Shown here piece after piece: positions 32,304 through 41,240 of a stretch of 64,000 bases of DNA. Both the position numbers and the translations under genes were made by a program. Below the pieces are notes generated by a model that saw nothing but the letters and a program-made list of their open reading frames with translations, had not been told where the DNA came from and did not search any database. Each line of letters opens with the position of its first letter. Position 1 is the first letter of the stretch. The stretch is from JBOCEF01 sp047610385 (GTDB taxonomy: Bacteria; Pseudomonadota; Alphaproteobacteria; Rhodobacterales; Rhodobacteraceae). The stretch spans positions 1 through 64,000 of the forward strand of contig JBLGAC010000008.1 in assembly GCA_047610385.1 (NCBI GenBank). The letters run 5' to 3'.

Positions 32304-34178
32304 TCAGACGCGCGGGGCGTCTTCACCCGACTCATCTGAGGCTGGCTCATCTGAGGTCGGCTCATCCTGATCAGCCTCGGCTTTGGGCGACTCGGCTTCG
32401 GCCTCGGGCGTGTCCGTCACGCTCTCGTCCGCCTCAGAGGGCTCCGCGTCAAGGGCATCGTAGTCCAGCGTGACTTCCTCAAGCCCGTCCTCGGCCATCT
32501 CCTCGGCGTCGAGCGAGTGGTCCTCGGGCGGGGTGTCTTCGTCCACTTCCTCGCCCTCAGCGCCGTCTTCCTCGCCCTCGGCATCTTCCTCGGCGTCGTA
32601 GTCACCCTCTTCCTCGCCCTCAAACACCACGTCAGAGGCGTCCACAAGGCCGACGATCACGCGTGCGGTCATCACCAGGCTTTGGGCTTCCTCAAGCGAC
32701 ATGTCGAAGGCTTCGAGCAGGCCATCATCCTTGATTCGCTTGCCATCGACCAAGGACCAGCCGCCGGCCAGTTCCCAATCCGCACAGGTCGCAAAGTCGT
32801 GGAGCGTGAGCACGCCGTCCTTGGCCAGCGCCAGAATCATCTGGGGGGTCAGGCCGTCGAACTCAATCAGGTCTTCCTCAACGCCCAGATCGCGGGATTC
32901 GTCGAGCGCCTTGGCGTTCATTTCCTCAAGGCTTTCGCGGGCGCGGGCCTGAAGGTCTTCGGCGATCTCAGCACTGACACCATCAAGGCCGGTCAGCTCG
33001 CTCGCATCGACATAGGCGACTTCCTCAAGCGTGGTGAAGCCTTCGGAGACCAGCAGCTGCGCGACGATTTCATCGACGTTCATGGTGTCCATGAACATCT
33101 GCGACCGCTCGGCGAACTCGGCCTGGCGACGGGTGGATTCGTCTTCCTCCGTCAGGATGTCGATGTCCCAGCCGGTCAGCTGGCTGGCCAGACGCACGTT
33201 CTGGCCGCGGCGTCCGATGGCCAGCGACAGCTGCTCATCCGGCACCACCACCTCAATGCGGCGGGCGTCTTCGTCCATGACGACCTTGGACACCTCAGCA
33301 GGCTGAAGCGCGTTGACGATGAAGGTCGCCGCGTCATCATTCCACGGGATGATGTCGATTTTCTCGCCGCCCAGCTCAGATACCACGGCCTGAACACGGC
33401 TGCCGCGCATACCAACGCAAGCACCGACCGGATCGATGGAGCTGTCATAGGAAATCACGGCGATCTTGGCGCGCGAACCGGGATCGCGGGCCACGGCCTT
33501 GATCTCGATGACGTTGTCATAGATCTCCGGCACTTCCATTTTGAACAGCTCGGCCATGAATTCAGGCGCCGTGCGCGACAGGAAGATCTGCGGGCCACGC
33601 TGTTCGCGCCGCACGTCTTTGACGAAGGCACGGATACGGTCGCCGGTGCGGAACATTTCGCGCGGGATAAGTTGGTCGCGGCGCAACATGCCTTCGCCCC
33701 GGCCGATGTCCACGATGACATTGCCGTATTCCACGCGTTTGACCGACCCATTGATGATCTGGCCGATGCGGTCCTTGTATTCCTCGTACTGACGCTCACG
33801 CTCAGCTTCGCGGACCTTCTGCACGATGACCTGTTTGGCGGTCTGCGCAGCGATGCGGCCAAATTCCAGCGTCGGCAGTGGCTCGCTCATCACGTCGCCG
33901 ATTTCGGCGTCGGGGTTGAGGGCCTGCGCATCGATCAGCGCCATTTCGGTGAAGTGATTCTCCACCTCCTCGACCACTTCGCGGGCGCGCGACATGTTCA
34001 GCACGCCGGTTTTGCGGTCGATGTCGCAGCGGATGTCGTACTCCGCGCCAAAGCGCGACCGCGCGGCCTTGGCGAGGCTGTCTTCCATCGCTTCAATCAC
34101 CAGTTCGGGATCGATCAGCTTTTCACGCGCGACGGCGTCGGCGATCTGGAGCAGCTCAAGTCTGTTGGCGCTGACCAT
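32304..34178 (-). CDS. nusA: Transcription termination/antitermination factor NusA
   Basis: RNA polymerase-associated elongation factor. 624 residues. N-terminal RNAP-binding domain, then an S1 domain (KRVEYGNVIVDIGRGEGML), KH domains (DPVGACVGMRGSRVQAV and QLSLAIGRRGQNVRLA), and two C-terminal helix-hairpin repeats around 400-500. The last ~110 residues are an intensely acidic tail of Glu and Asp, longer than in most relatives. It lies 17 bp behind rimP, the standard arrangement. Confidence 0.96.
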   Translation of the reverse strand: MVSANRLELLQIADAVAREKLIDPELVIEAMEDSLAKAARSRFGAEYDIRCDIDRKTGVLNMSRAREVVEEVENHFTEMALIDAQALNPDAEIGDVMSEPLPTLEFGRIAAQTAKQVIVQKVREAERERQYEEYKDRIGQIINGSVKRVEYGNVIVDIGRGEGMLRRDQLIPREMFRTGDRIRAFVKDVRREQRGPQIFLSRTAPEFMAELFKMEVPEIYDNVIEIKAVARDPGSRAKIAVISYDSSIDPVGACVGMRGSRVQAVVSELGGEKIDIIPWNDDAATFIVNALQPAEVSKVVMDEDARRIEVVVPDEQLSLAIGRRGQNVRLASQLTGWDIDILTEEDESTRRQAEFAERSQMFMDTMNVDEIVAQLLVSEGFTTLEEVAYVDASELTGLDGVSAEIAEDLQARARESLEEMNAKALDESRDLGVEEDLIEFDGLTPQMILALAKDGVLTLHDFATCADWELAGGWSLVDGKRIKDDGLLEAFDMSLEEAQSLVMTARVIVGLVDASDVVFEGEEEGDYDAEEDAEGEEDGAEGEEVDEDTPPEDHSLDAEEMAEDGLEEVTLDYDALDAEPSEADESVTDTPEAEAESPKAEADQDEPTSDEPASDESGEDAPRV

Positions 34179-34195
34179 TGTCGGTCTCCCGCAAT

Positions 34196-34834
34196 TCAGT
34201 GGCGACGGACGGGGGCGGCGTCGCCCTCGTCATCGGGGGAATCGGTGTCTTCGTCGTCTTCATCCTCGGCAGCCTCGTCGAAGGCTTCCGGATCGTATTC
34301 TGAGCCTTCGGCACCCGGGCCAACCTTGCGGCCCTTCAGCGACTGTTCGATCAGCGCGTCGGTCAGCACCAGCTTGGCGTCGGAAATCCATTCGAAATTC
34401 AGGCCGATGATGCCCTCAGCGATGCGGATCAGCACTTCGCCATCCTCAACGCCTTCAAGCTCGCCGCGAAAGCGGCGGCGGCCATCGATCAGTTCCGCGG
34501 TTTCGATCTTGGCTTCCCAGCCGACATAGCGCTCAAACTGCTCAAGCGTGGTCAGCGGGCGGTCGATGCCGGGGGATGACACCTCAAGGGCATACATCCC
34601 GTCGATCGGATCCTCAACGTCGAGGACGGCCGACATGGCGCGCGACAGCTCGGCGCAGTCGTCGATCTCCATCGTGCCGTCGGGACGCTCGGCCATGACC
34701 TGAAGCGTCTTGCGTTCCTTTGAGCCGATCATAAGCCGGACGCGGACGAGGCCGAATCCCATCCCCTCCACCGTTGGGCGGATGATGTCGGCGACGGTGC
34801 GGTCCAGTGCGGCTTTGGCGACGAGATCGTTCAA
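34196..34834 (-). CDS. rimP: Ribosome maturation factor RimP
   Basis: 30S assembly factor. 212 residues from a TTG start; no nearer ATG exists, and the N-terminus (DLVAKAALDRTVADIIRPTV) fits the family. Core motifs: DDCAELSRAMSAVLD and EVSSPGIDRPLTTLEQFERYVG. A C-terminal acidic tail (EDEDDEDTDSPDDEG) parallels the one in NusA. AAGGA lies nine bases before the TTG. First gene of the rimP-nusA-ylxR-infB operon. Confidence 0.93.
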   Translation of the reverse strand: MNDLVAKAALDRTVADIIRPTVEGMGFGLVRVRLMIGSKERKTLQVMAERPDGTMEIDDCAELSRAMSAVLDVEDPIDGMYALEVSSPGIDRPLTTLEQFERYVGWEAKIETAELIDGRRRFRGELEGVEDGEVLIRIAEGIIGLNFEWISDAKLVLTDALIEQSLKGRKVGPGAEGSEYDPEAFDEAAEDEDDEDTDSPDDEGDAAPVRRH

Positions 34835-34862
34835 GAGGGGCGAATCCTTGGGCTAAAATGAC

Positions 34863-34892
34863 GAAAGGCGGGCCATAGCGGCCCGCCCTTTC
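34863..34892 (-). terminator. Hairpin just upstream of rimP
   Basis: GAAAGGCGGGCC and its complement with one bulged C and loop ATAGC, only 28 bp before the rimP start codon. On minus it is followed by GTCATTTT. It could end the MFS transcript or act as a leader attenuator of the rimP operon, since there is hardly room for a promoter after it. Confidence 0.55.
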
Positions 34893-35062
34893 GGTCCGGT
34901 CGTCGCCGCCCTGATGGGCAGCGTCGCCGCTATGTGACAAGTGACATACGCTGGTCGGGCTGCGGCTGCAAGGGGCGGCAGGTTGATCGCGCCGCGCGCC
35001 GCCCCCGCCGCCGCACAGCACGACGTTCAGGCGTGCCTGCCGCAAGGGCGGATTGGGGCAAT

Positions 35063-36316
35063 TCACGCCGGGGCGCGTAGGCCCATCACCCGTTCCTTCA
35101 CCGGCAGATGCACAATGGCTGAGAACGCCCCGACCCCCACGCCTATCCACCACACAATGTCATAGGACCCGTAGCGGTCATAAAGCGCGCCGCCGAGCCA
35201 GACGCCCGTGAAGCTGCCGACCTGATGGCTGAAAAAGACGATGCCAAACAGCGTGCCCATATAACGAACGCCGTAAATGTGCCCCACCAGCCCCGCGGTC
35301 AGCGGCACGGTCGCCAGCCACAGCGACCCCATGGCGGCCGAAAACAGCAGCACCGTCGTCGGTGTCATCGGCAGCATGATGAAGGCCGCCGCGATGATCG
35401 TGCGCCCGACATAAATGCCGGACAGCAGGTATTTGCGTCTGTGCCTCGCCCCCAGCGCCCCGGCCAGCAGCGTGCCCCCGATGTTGGTCACCCCGATCGC
35501 CGCGATTGCCCATGCGCCCAGCTGCGCTGTGCTGCCGATGCCCGCCTGGGCCAAAAGCCCCGCCGGGTCGATGGGGCCACAGATCTCAGCAATGAAGGCG
35601 GGAAAATGCGCGGTGATGAAGCCCAGCTGATAGCCGCAGGAAAAGAACCCCAGGAAAATCAGCGTGAACGAAGGGTCGCGCAGCGCCCGGCTGATCACGG
35701 TCAGGAACGGGTCCTCAACCACCGGGCCTGCGGGGCGTGCGGGCGCGCGCATCAGTGGCAGAATCAACAAGATGGCCAGCGCGACGCCCGCCAGCACCAG
35801 AAACACCTGCGACAGCGGCATCACGGCCAGCAGACGTTCGATCATCGGGGGGCCGACCACCTGGCCCGCAGACCCCGCCGCCGTGGCGATGCCCAGCGCG
35901 ACTGAGCGGTGCGCCTCAGACGTTGCGCGCCCCACCATCGACAGAATCACCCCGAACCCAGTGCCTGCGATGCCGAACCCCACAAGGACGTTCAGCAGCT
36001 GGTGCCCCTCAGGCGTTATGGCGGACGCCGACAGCGCAAGGCCGAGCGCATAGGTCAGCGCCCCCAGCGCCAGCGCTTTGCGGTCGCCCCACCGCTCCGC
36101 AATCATGCCAAAGATCGGCTGGCCAAAGCCCCAGGCCAGGTTCTGAATCGCGATCGCCAACGAGAATTCTGAACGCAGCCACCCGAACTCTGCCGCGATG
36201 GGGATCTGGAACAGGCCAAACCCGGCGCGGATGGCGAAGGACACCATCACGATCGCGCAGCCCGCGATCAGCACCGGGGTCATGATGCTGGCGCGGCGGG
36301 GACGTGCCGTGGTCAT
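35063..36316 (-). CDS. MFS transporter
   Basis: 417 residues with 12 predicted TM helices, starting VLIAGCAIVMVSFAIRAGFG. The conserved loop between helices 2 and 3 appears as GFGQPIFGMIAERWGDRKAL, and the C-terminal half includes HRRKYLLSGIYVGRTI. Resembles monocarboxylate/oxalate-type MFS carriers, but the substrate is not determined. The start overlaps the stop of the DHFR-like gene (ATGA), so the two are co-translated. Confidence 0.87.
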   Translation of the reverse strand: MTTARPRRASIMTPVLIAGCAIVMVSFAIRAGFGLFQIPIAAEFGWLRSEFSLAIAIQNLAWGFGQPIFGMIAERWGDRKALALGALTYALGLALSASAITPEGHQLLNVLVGFGIAGTGFGVILSMVGRATSEAHRSVALGIATAAGSAGQVVGPPMIERLLAVMPLSQVFLVLAGVALAILLILPLMRAPARPAGPVVEDPFLTVISRALRDPSFTLIFLGFFSCGYQLGFITAHFPAFIAEICGPIDPAGLLAQAGIGSTAQLGAWAIAAIGVTNIGGTLLAGALGARHRRKYLLSGIYVGRTIIAAAFIMLPMTPTTVLLFSAAMGSLWLATVPLTAGLVGHIYGVRYMGTLFGIVFFSHQVGSFTGVWLGGALYDRYGSYDIVWWIGVGVGAFSAIVHLPVKERVMGLRAPA

Positions 36317-36882
36317 GCCGTGCTGTCTTGTGGCGGGGTCCAGACGGTCAGCGTGACGCCGTCTTCGGGGTCAATCGCCTGCACCGGTCCGGGGATCAGC
36401 CCGGCGGCGGTCAGGATGTCTTCGGGCGCGCCGTCTGCGCTGAACACCGGCACGCCGCCCGCCAGCGCCACCCCCGCCTTGCGGCTGAGGTGAAAGCCCG
36501 CATAGCCATGGCTGAGGAACAGATCAAACGGCCCGCGACCGCCCGGAACCGCCACGCGCCCGCCGGTTGGCAGCAATGCGGCCAGCATGTCGGGGGCGGG
36601 CAGGTCGACGGGGTTCCACAGCCAGGCATCAGCGCCGCGGGTCAGCCCGTTGCCAGCGCGGGTCATCACCACACGCATGCGGTTTTTGGGATTGGGCGCG
36701 GCCTCGTGGCTTGTGCGGCCCAGCACGGTGATGTCGGCGCGGTCAAGCTCAGCTTGGAAATACTGCCAATCGGCATCGTTCATCAGCGATTTGGGCAAAA
36801 TTCCGTTGGCGTCGGCGATGCAGCCGCGCGCGCACACGATGGCGTATCCGTGGACGGACCAGATGGGGGCGGCAAGGGGCAT
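36313..36882 (-). CDS. Dihydrofolate-reductase-like (RibD C-terminal-type) protein
   Basis: 189 residues. Contains the DHFR/RibD-reductase pattern: ADANGILPKSLMNDADWQYFQ, ITVLGRTSHEAAPNP, MRVVMTRAG, and VAVPGGRGPFDLFL with the glycine-rich nucleotide loop. Substrate unknown; these paralogues often reduce pterin- or pyrimidine-like compounds. Overlaps the MFS gene by four bases, suggesting that enzyme and transporter act on related compounds. Confidence 0.75.
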   Translation of the reverse strand: MPLAAPIWSVHGYAIVCARGCIADANGILPKSLMNDADWQYFQAELDRADITVLGRTSHEAAPNPKNRMRVVMTRAGNGLTRGADAWLWNPVDLPAPDMLAALLPTGGRVAVPGGRGPFDLFLSHGYAGFHLSRKAGVALAGGVPVFSADGAPEDILTAAGLIPGPVQAIDPEDGVTLTVWTPPQDSTA

Positions 36883-37015
36883 GACAGCTTCCTGATCTGG
36901 CGCGGGTTGCAGATCAATCGCCCGTCAGGCAATCGGTGTCAAAATAAAATCAGTCACCATGATCATCGCCAACGCTTGTATACCGGGGCGAACCGTTCCC
37001 CTGCCGGAGACCTCG

Positions 37016-38125
37016 ATGCCTGATACGCCCATCGCCCGCTACCGCGCCATGGTGCGCGACGGCAGGCTGAACCCCGACCCAGCGCAGAATCTGGGTATGG
37101 AAAAGCTTCAGATGCTGTTCGACCGGTTGAAGGATTATCAGCCGAAATCGCCCAAGAAAGTATCGCGCGGCTGGTTCGGCTGGGGACGAGAGCCGTCCCA
37201 CACTGAGGCAGAGATCGGCGGCCTGTATCTGTATGGCGGGGTCGGGCGCGGCAAATCCATGCTGATGGACATGTTCGCCGAAACCGCGCCGGTGACGCCG
37301 ACCCGGCGGGTGCATTTCCATGGCTTCATGCAAGAAATCCATGGGTTGATCAACGACGCCCGGTCGCGCGGCGTCACCGACCCGATTGCGGATGCCAGCG
37401 AAAAGACCGCCGCCACCGCGACGCTGCTGTGCTTTGACGAAATGCAGATCACCGACATCGCCGACGCCATGATCGTGGGCCGGTTGTTTGAGGCGCTGTT
37501 TGCCCGCGGCGTGGTGATCGTGACCACGTCGAACCGGCATCCGGACGATCTGTACAAGGACGGGCTGAACCGCGCGACGTTCCTGCCGTTCATTCAATTG
37601 CTGAAGCAAAAGCTGGATCTGCACCACCTCGCGGGTGCCTCGGACCACCGGCAGGACCGGCTGCGGGGGGCGCCGCGGTATCTGACCCCGCTGGGCCCCG
37701 ACACAACCGCCGACATGGACCGGATCTGGGCTGATGTTGCCGATCGCCCCGACGCGCCGCTGGCGCTGAAGGTCAAAGGCCGCGACGTGATCTTTCCGCA
37801 CGCCCGTGGCCGCGCGGTGCGCACGACGTTCGAAGCGCTGTGCGCCCGCCCCCTTGGGGCCGCGGATTTTCTGGCATTGGCTGAGGCCGTGGACACGATC
37901 ATGATCGAAGACGTCCCACGCCTGAGCCGCGCCAGCAACAGTGAGGCGACCCGCTTTGTCCACCTGATCGACGCTTTGTATGAGGCCCGGCGGCTGGTCT
38001 ACATCTCAGCCGCCGCCGCGCCGGATGCGCTGTATCAGGCAGGCCCCGGCGCGTTTGAATTTGAACGCACCGCGAGCCGGCTTGAGGAAATGCAGAGCAA
38101 GGACTGGCCCCCGCCAAGCGCCTGA
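37016..38125 (+). CDS. zapE: Cell division ATPase ZapE (AFG1-like)
   Basis: AAA-type ATPase implicated in Z-ring dynamics and protein quality control. 369 residues from MPDTPIARYRAMV, supported by GGAGA upstream. Walker A is YGGVGRGKSMLMDMF near 83-97; Walker B is LLCFDEMQITDIADAM. Sensor and arginine-finger-like segments TTSNRHPDDLYKDGLNR and FIQLLKQ match the family. Divergent from the DHFR-like gene. Confidence 0.92.
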   Translation: MPDTPIARYRAMVRDGRLNPDPAQNLGMEKLQMLFDRLKDYQPKSPKKVSRGWFGWGREPSHTEAEIGGLYLYGGVGRGKSMLMDMFAETAPVTPTRRVHFHGFMQEIHGLINDARSRGVTDPIADASEKTAATATLLCFDEMQITDIADAMIVGRLFEALFARGVVIVTTSNRHPDDLYKDGLNRATFLPFIQLLKQKLDLHHLAGASDHRQDRLRGAPRYLTPLGPDTTADMDRIWADVADRPDAPLALKVKGRDVIFPHARGRAVRTTFEALCARPLGAADFLALAEAVDTIMIEDVPRLSRASNSEATRFVHLIDALYEARRLVYISAAAAPDALYQAGPGAFEFERTASRLEEMQSKDWPPPSA

Positions 38126-38313
38126 CCCTGGCCAAACTGGCCCGCGGCGCCGGTTGGCCGTGGGCCTTTGGGGGTGATCTGGCTGTGTTGGCCGAGGCCC
38201 GGGACCAAATCATGCCGCCGCGCCACGATGAATATCATCGCCCGCGCCGCGCGGGTGGCCGAGAGACTTTCGCGCCGATGGCGCGCGACAAGGATGAAAA
38301 AGGGATGGGACAT

Positions 38314-39078
38314 ATGGAGCGGTTTGCAGGCAAAACGGTGATCGTGACGGGCGCGTCCTCAGGCATCGGGGCGGCGACGGCGCGGCGGTTCTCAGCCGAA
38401 GGCGCGAATGTGGTGCTGGCGGCGCGCTCTGACCGGCTGGCCGGGGTGGCAGCCTCGCTGCCCGCCGACCGCACGCTGGCGGTGACCGCCGATGTGGGCG
38501 TGCGCGCCGATGTCGACGCGCTGATCGCGGCGGCGGTGGACCGGTTCGGCGCCATCGACGTGCTGGTGAACAATGCCGGGGTGGCGGTTGGCGGCCCGCT
38601 GGCCGATGTGACCGACGAGGATTGGGCGAGGGTCATGCAGGTGAACGTCGCGGGCGTGTTCTATGCCGCGAGGGCCGCCATGCCGCATCTGTCGGCGGCG
38701 GGGGGCAGCATGATCAACGTGTCCTCAGTGTCCGGCATCGGTGGGGATTGGGGGATGAGCCCTTACAACGCGTCGAAAGGCGCGGTGTCGAACTTCACCC
38801 GCGCGCTGGCGCTGGACGCAAGCCGGACCGGGGTGCGGGTGAACGCGGTGGCGCCATCCCTGACCCGATCTGAGATGACATCGCGGATCATGGGCAACGA
38901 CGCGCTGATCGCCAAGTTCAAGGAGCGCATCCCCCTGGGCCGCATCTGCGAGGCAGAGGAGGTCGCGGCGGTCATTGTGTTTCTGGCCAGCCCCGACGCC
39001 AGCTTCGTCAACGGCGTGGTGATGCCGGTGGATGGCGGTGTCGGCGCCAGCAACGGCCAGCCGCCCCTGCGTCCCTGA
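38314..39078 (+). CDS. Short-chain dehydrogenase/reductase
   Basis: 254 residues. Classical SDR: cofactor loop VTGASSGIGAAT, VNNAGVAVGG, catalytic serine in INVSSVSGIG, and the Tyr-Lys pair in YNASKGAVSNF. The end VVMPVDGGVGASNG is usual. Substrate not determinable. The ATG at 38314 fits the family N-terminus; ATG 38305 is possible. It follows zapE after 188 bp that hold no evident gene. Confidence 0.88.
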   Translation: MERFAGKTVIVTGASSGIGAATARRFSAEGANVVLAARSDRLAGVAASLPADRTLAVTADVGVRADVDALIAAAVDRFGAIDVLVNNAGVAVGGPLADVTDEDWARVMQVNVAGVFYAARAAMPHLSAAGGSMINVSSVSGIGGDWGMSPYNASKGAVSNFTRALALDASRTGVRVNAVAPSLTRSEMTSRIMGNDALIAKFKERIPLGRICEAEEVAAVIVFLASPDASFVNGVVMPVDGGVGASNGQPPLRP

Positions 39079-39168
39079 AGGGGTGCGGGCGGGCTCGGGG
39101 GGGAAGGTCCCCCGCTCGCCCACCCGGGCGCGGATGCCCGCGCCGCGCGCCATCCCGGCGGATGCGCA

Positions 39169-39198
39169 AAGGGGCGGCCCGTGCATGGACCGCCCCTT
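39169..39198. terminator. Terminator between SDR and dipeptidase
   Basis: AAGGGGCGG / CCGCCCCTT stem (9 bp) with a 12-nt loop, between convergent genes. The preceding 39080-39150 contains further GC-rich inverted repeats, including GGGGGGGAAGGTCCCCC, similar in shape to those after dnaA and dnaN. Confidence 0.6.
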
Positions 39199-39232
39199 GA
39201 TCGTCGCGCCCGCATTGCTGCCCGGCGAGGGC

Positions 39233-40408
39233 CTAGTCGGGCAGGACCTGGGCCAGCACGCGCATCATGTTGCCGCCCATCAACTTGGCGATCCGGTCCT
39301 CAGACCACCCCAGCGCCAGCATTTCATGGGTGAGGGCGGCGAGCTCAGACGTGTCGAAATGCGTCGCGACTGAGCCGTCATAGTCTGAGCCGAGAGAGAC
39401 GTGATCCTCGCCCAACAAATCCACCGCCGCGGCGATGGCGGCGACGATCTGGGCGGGGGTGGTGCCGCAGACCGCATCCTGCCAATAGCCGATGCCAACG
39501 ACGCCGCCCTTGGCCGCGATTGCCTGCATCAGATCGTCAGGAAAGTTGCGTTTGACCGCGCAATGGTTGTGGGTGCCGCCATGGGATACCACCAGCGGGC
39601 GGTCGTCGAGCTCCAGCACCTCCCACGCGGTGCGCTGGCTGGAATGGGCCAGATCGATCAGGACGTCGCGTTTGATTGCCGCTGCAACCACGGCGCGGCC
39701 CAGATCGGTGAGGCCCGAATTGCTTTGCCCGTGCAGGGATCCCGCGATGGCATTGTCAAAGAAATGCGTCAGGCCGAACAGCCGATAGCCCGCATCAAAC
39801 AGCGGGCCGATGTTGGACAGGTCTCCGTCGAGCGCGTGCATTCCTTCGATGCCCAGCACGCCGCCAACGATCTTTTCGCCGCCTGCGCGCCGCGCAAGCA
39901 ATTCGGCCAGATCGGTCTTGGTGCGGATGATTTTCAGCATTCCGGGCGCGTCAGCTTCGAAACCACGCAGCTTTTGGGCCTGATAAAGCGCGCGTTCGAA
40001 CCGGCTGTCCCATGTGCGCACGGGCCACAGCTGCCCCATGACCAGCAGGGTGATGTTGTCCGCGGCGTCGGCGGAGTTTTCGTCATAATTCTGGCCGGCC
40101 GGGGATTTGGTGACGGCGGTGAACACCTGCACCGCGACGTTGCCTTCGACCAGCCGGGGCAGATCAACCTGCCCGCGGCTGGCGCGTTCGGTCAGATCGC
40201 GGTTCCACATCAGCGGATCGGCATGCCAATCGCCGATGATCAGCCGGGTGTGAAGGGCGCGTGCCTCAGGGGAAACCGGCCATGGGTCGTGGAGGATGAC
40301 CACGTTGCGCCCGCCCTCAACAATGCCGGGACCGAAGGTAAGAAAAGCTGCCAGCCCGGCGGCCGAGACCCCGACAACGCCGAGCGCGAGTTTCTTCCAG
40401 ATACCCAT
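39233..40408 (-). CDS. Membrane-anchored dipeptidase (peptidase M19)
   Basis: Zinc dipeptidase of the renal-dipeptidase family. 391 residues from MGIWKKLALGVVGVSAAG, whose hydrophobic residues 5-27 form a signal anchor. Metal ligands appear in order: IIGDWHADPLMW, GIEGMHALDGD, IDLAHSSQRTAW, VVSHGGTHNHC and SLGSDYDGS. It probably cleaves dipeptides at the periplasmic face. Divergent from the histidine phosphatase gene; the 187-bp gap holds both promoters. Confidence 0.88.
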   Translation of the reverse strand: MGIWKKLALGVVGVSAAGLAAFLTFGPGIVEGGRNVVILHDPWPVSPEARALHTRLIIGDWHADPLMWNRDLTERASRGQVDLPRLVEGNVAVQVFTAVTKSPAGQNYDENSADAADNITLLVMGQLWPVRTWDSRFERALYQAQKLRGFEADAPGMLKIIRTKTDLAELLARRAGGEKIVGGVLGIEGMHALDGDLSNIGPLFDAGYRLFGLTHFFDNAIAGSLHGQSNSGLTDLGRAVVAAAIKRDVLIDLAHSSQRTAWEVLELDDRPLVVSHGGTHNHCAVKRNFPDDLMQAIAAKGGVVGIGYWQDAVCGTTPAQIVAAIAAAVDLLGEDHVSLGSDYDGSVATHFDTSELAALTHEMLALGWSEDRIAKLMGGNMMRVLAQVLPD

Positions 40409-40595
40409 TGGGGGCTTCCTTTCACGGACATTCCGGCGCGCGGTCTGCTGCGACCGCTTTTGCATGAGGCTAGCCGAAAACCGCACGCGCGCAACAGCCG
40501 CAGCGCACGACGTCGCGTCACTGCACCTTTGGCGCGCGGCGTTGGGCCTGCGCGCTTGGTGGATCGTGGTGCGCAGTGGGCTAAGTGGCCAGCGC

Positions 40596-41183
40596 ATGAT
40601 CAGGATGTTTTGCGCCATGCTGCGCCCCGCCCTCGTTCTAGCCGTCGCTGTGGTGGCTGTGGTTCCGGCGCAGGCTGATGAAGCGGCCGCGCGGGCGGCG
40701 CTGTCTGCCCCCGGCACGCTGGTGGTGATGATGCGCCACGCGCGCGCGCCTGGTGGGGGCGACCCGGCGGGGTTCGCGTTGGGCGATTGCGCCACGCAGC
40801 GCAATCTGGATGCGGCGGGGCGCGCGCAGGCCGCCGCCATCGGCGCGGCTTTGGTGGCCGAAGGGTTCGCGCCTGACCGGGTGCTGACCAGCCGCTGGTG
40901 CCGGTGCCGGGACACTGCGGATCTGCTGGCGCTGAGGGCGCCCGAAGCGTTTGCGCCGCTGGACAGCTTTTTTGGCAATCGCGCGCGCGGGCCGGTGCAG
41001 ACCGACGCGCTGCGCGCCATGCTGGCAAAGATGGCGGAGGGCGAGAAGATCATCCTCGTGACCCATCAGGTGAACATCACCGCGCTGACCGGGGTGTTTC
41101 CCGCGTCGGGAGAGGCGGCGGTGTTCCGGCCTGGGCCAGACGGGACGCCGCAGATGATCGGCACGATCCTGATCCAGCATTGA
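40596..41183 (+). CDS. Exported histidine phosphatase (phosphoglycerate-mutase fold)
   Basis: About 195 residues; the start may be 40596, 40605 or 40617. A signal peptide is evident (LRPALVLAVAVVAVVPAQADE). The catalytic RH motif is VVMMRHARAPGGGD and the second histidine is ILVTHQVNITAL; the acidic/arginine pocket includes RVLTSRWCRCRDTADLL. It is a periplasmic phosphatase of unknown substrate. Convergent with sdhB across a strong bidirectional terminator. Confidence 0.82.
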   Translation: MIRMFCAMLRPALVLAVAVVAVVPAQADEAAARAALSAPGTLVVMMRHARAPGGGDPAGFALGDCATQRNLDAAGRAQAAAIGAALVAEGFAPDRVLTSRWCRCRDTADLLALRAPEAFAPLDSFFGNRARGPVQTDALRAMLAKMAEGEKIILVTHQVNITALTGVFPASGEAAVFRPGPDGTPQMIGTILIQH

Positions 41184-41190
41184 AACGCAA

Positions 41191-41218
41191 AATGCCGCGC
41201 GATCGCTCGCGCGGCATT
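41191..41218. terminator. Bidirectional terminator between phosphatase and sdhB
   Basis: Perfect 12-bp stem AATGCCGCGCGA / TCGCGCGGCATT with loop TCGC in the 57-bp gap between convergent genes. Confidence 0.75.
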
Positions 41219-41240
41219 CATTGGCAGAGCAGCGTTTGCG

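Noticed and set aside
32517..34529. 670-codon open frame on plus, opposite nusA and rimP
   Set aside because: Same cause: GC-biased antisense frame; both genes on minus have intact domains.
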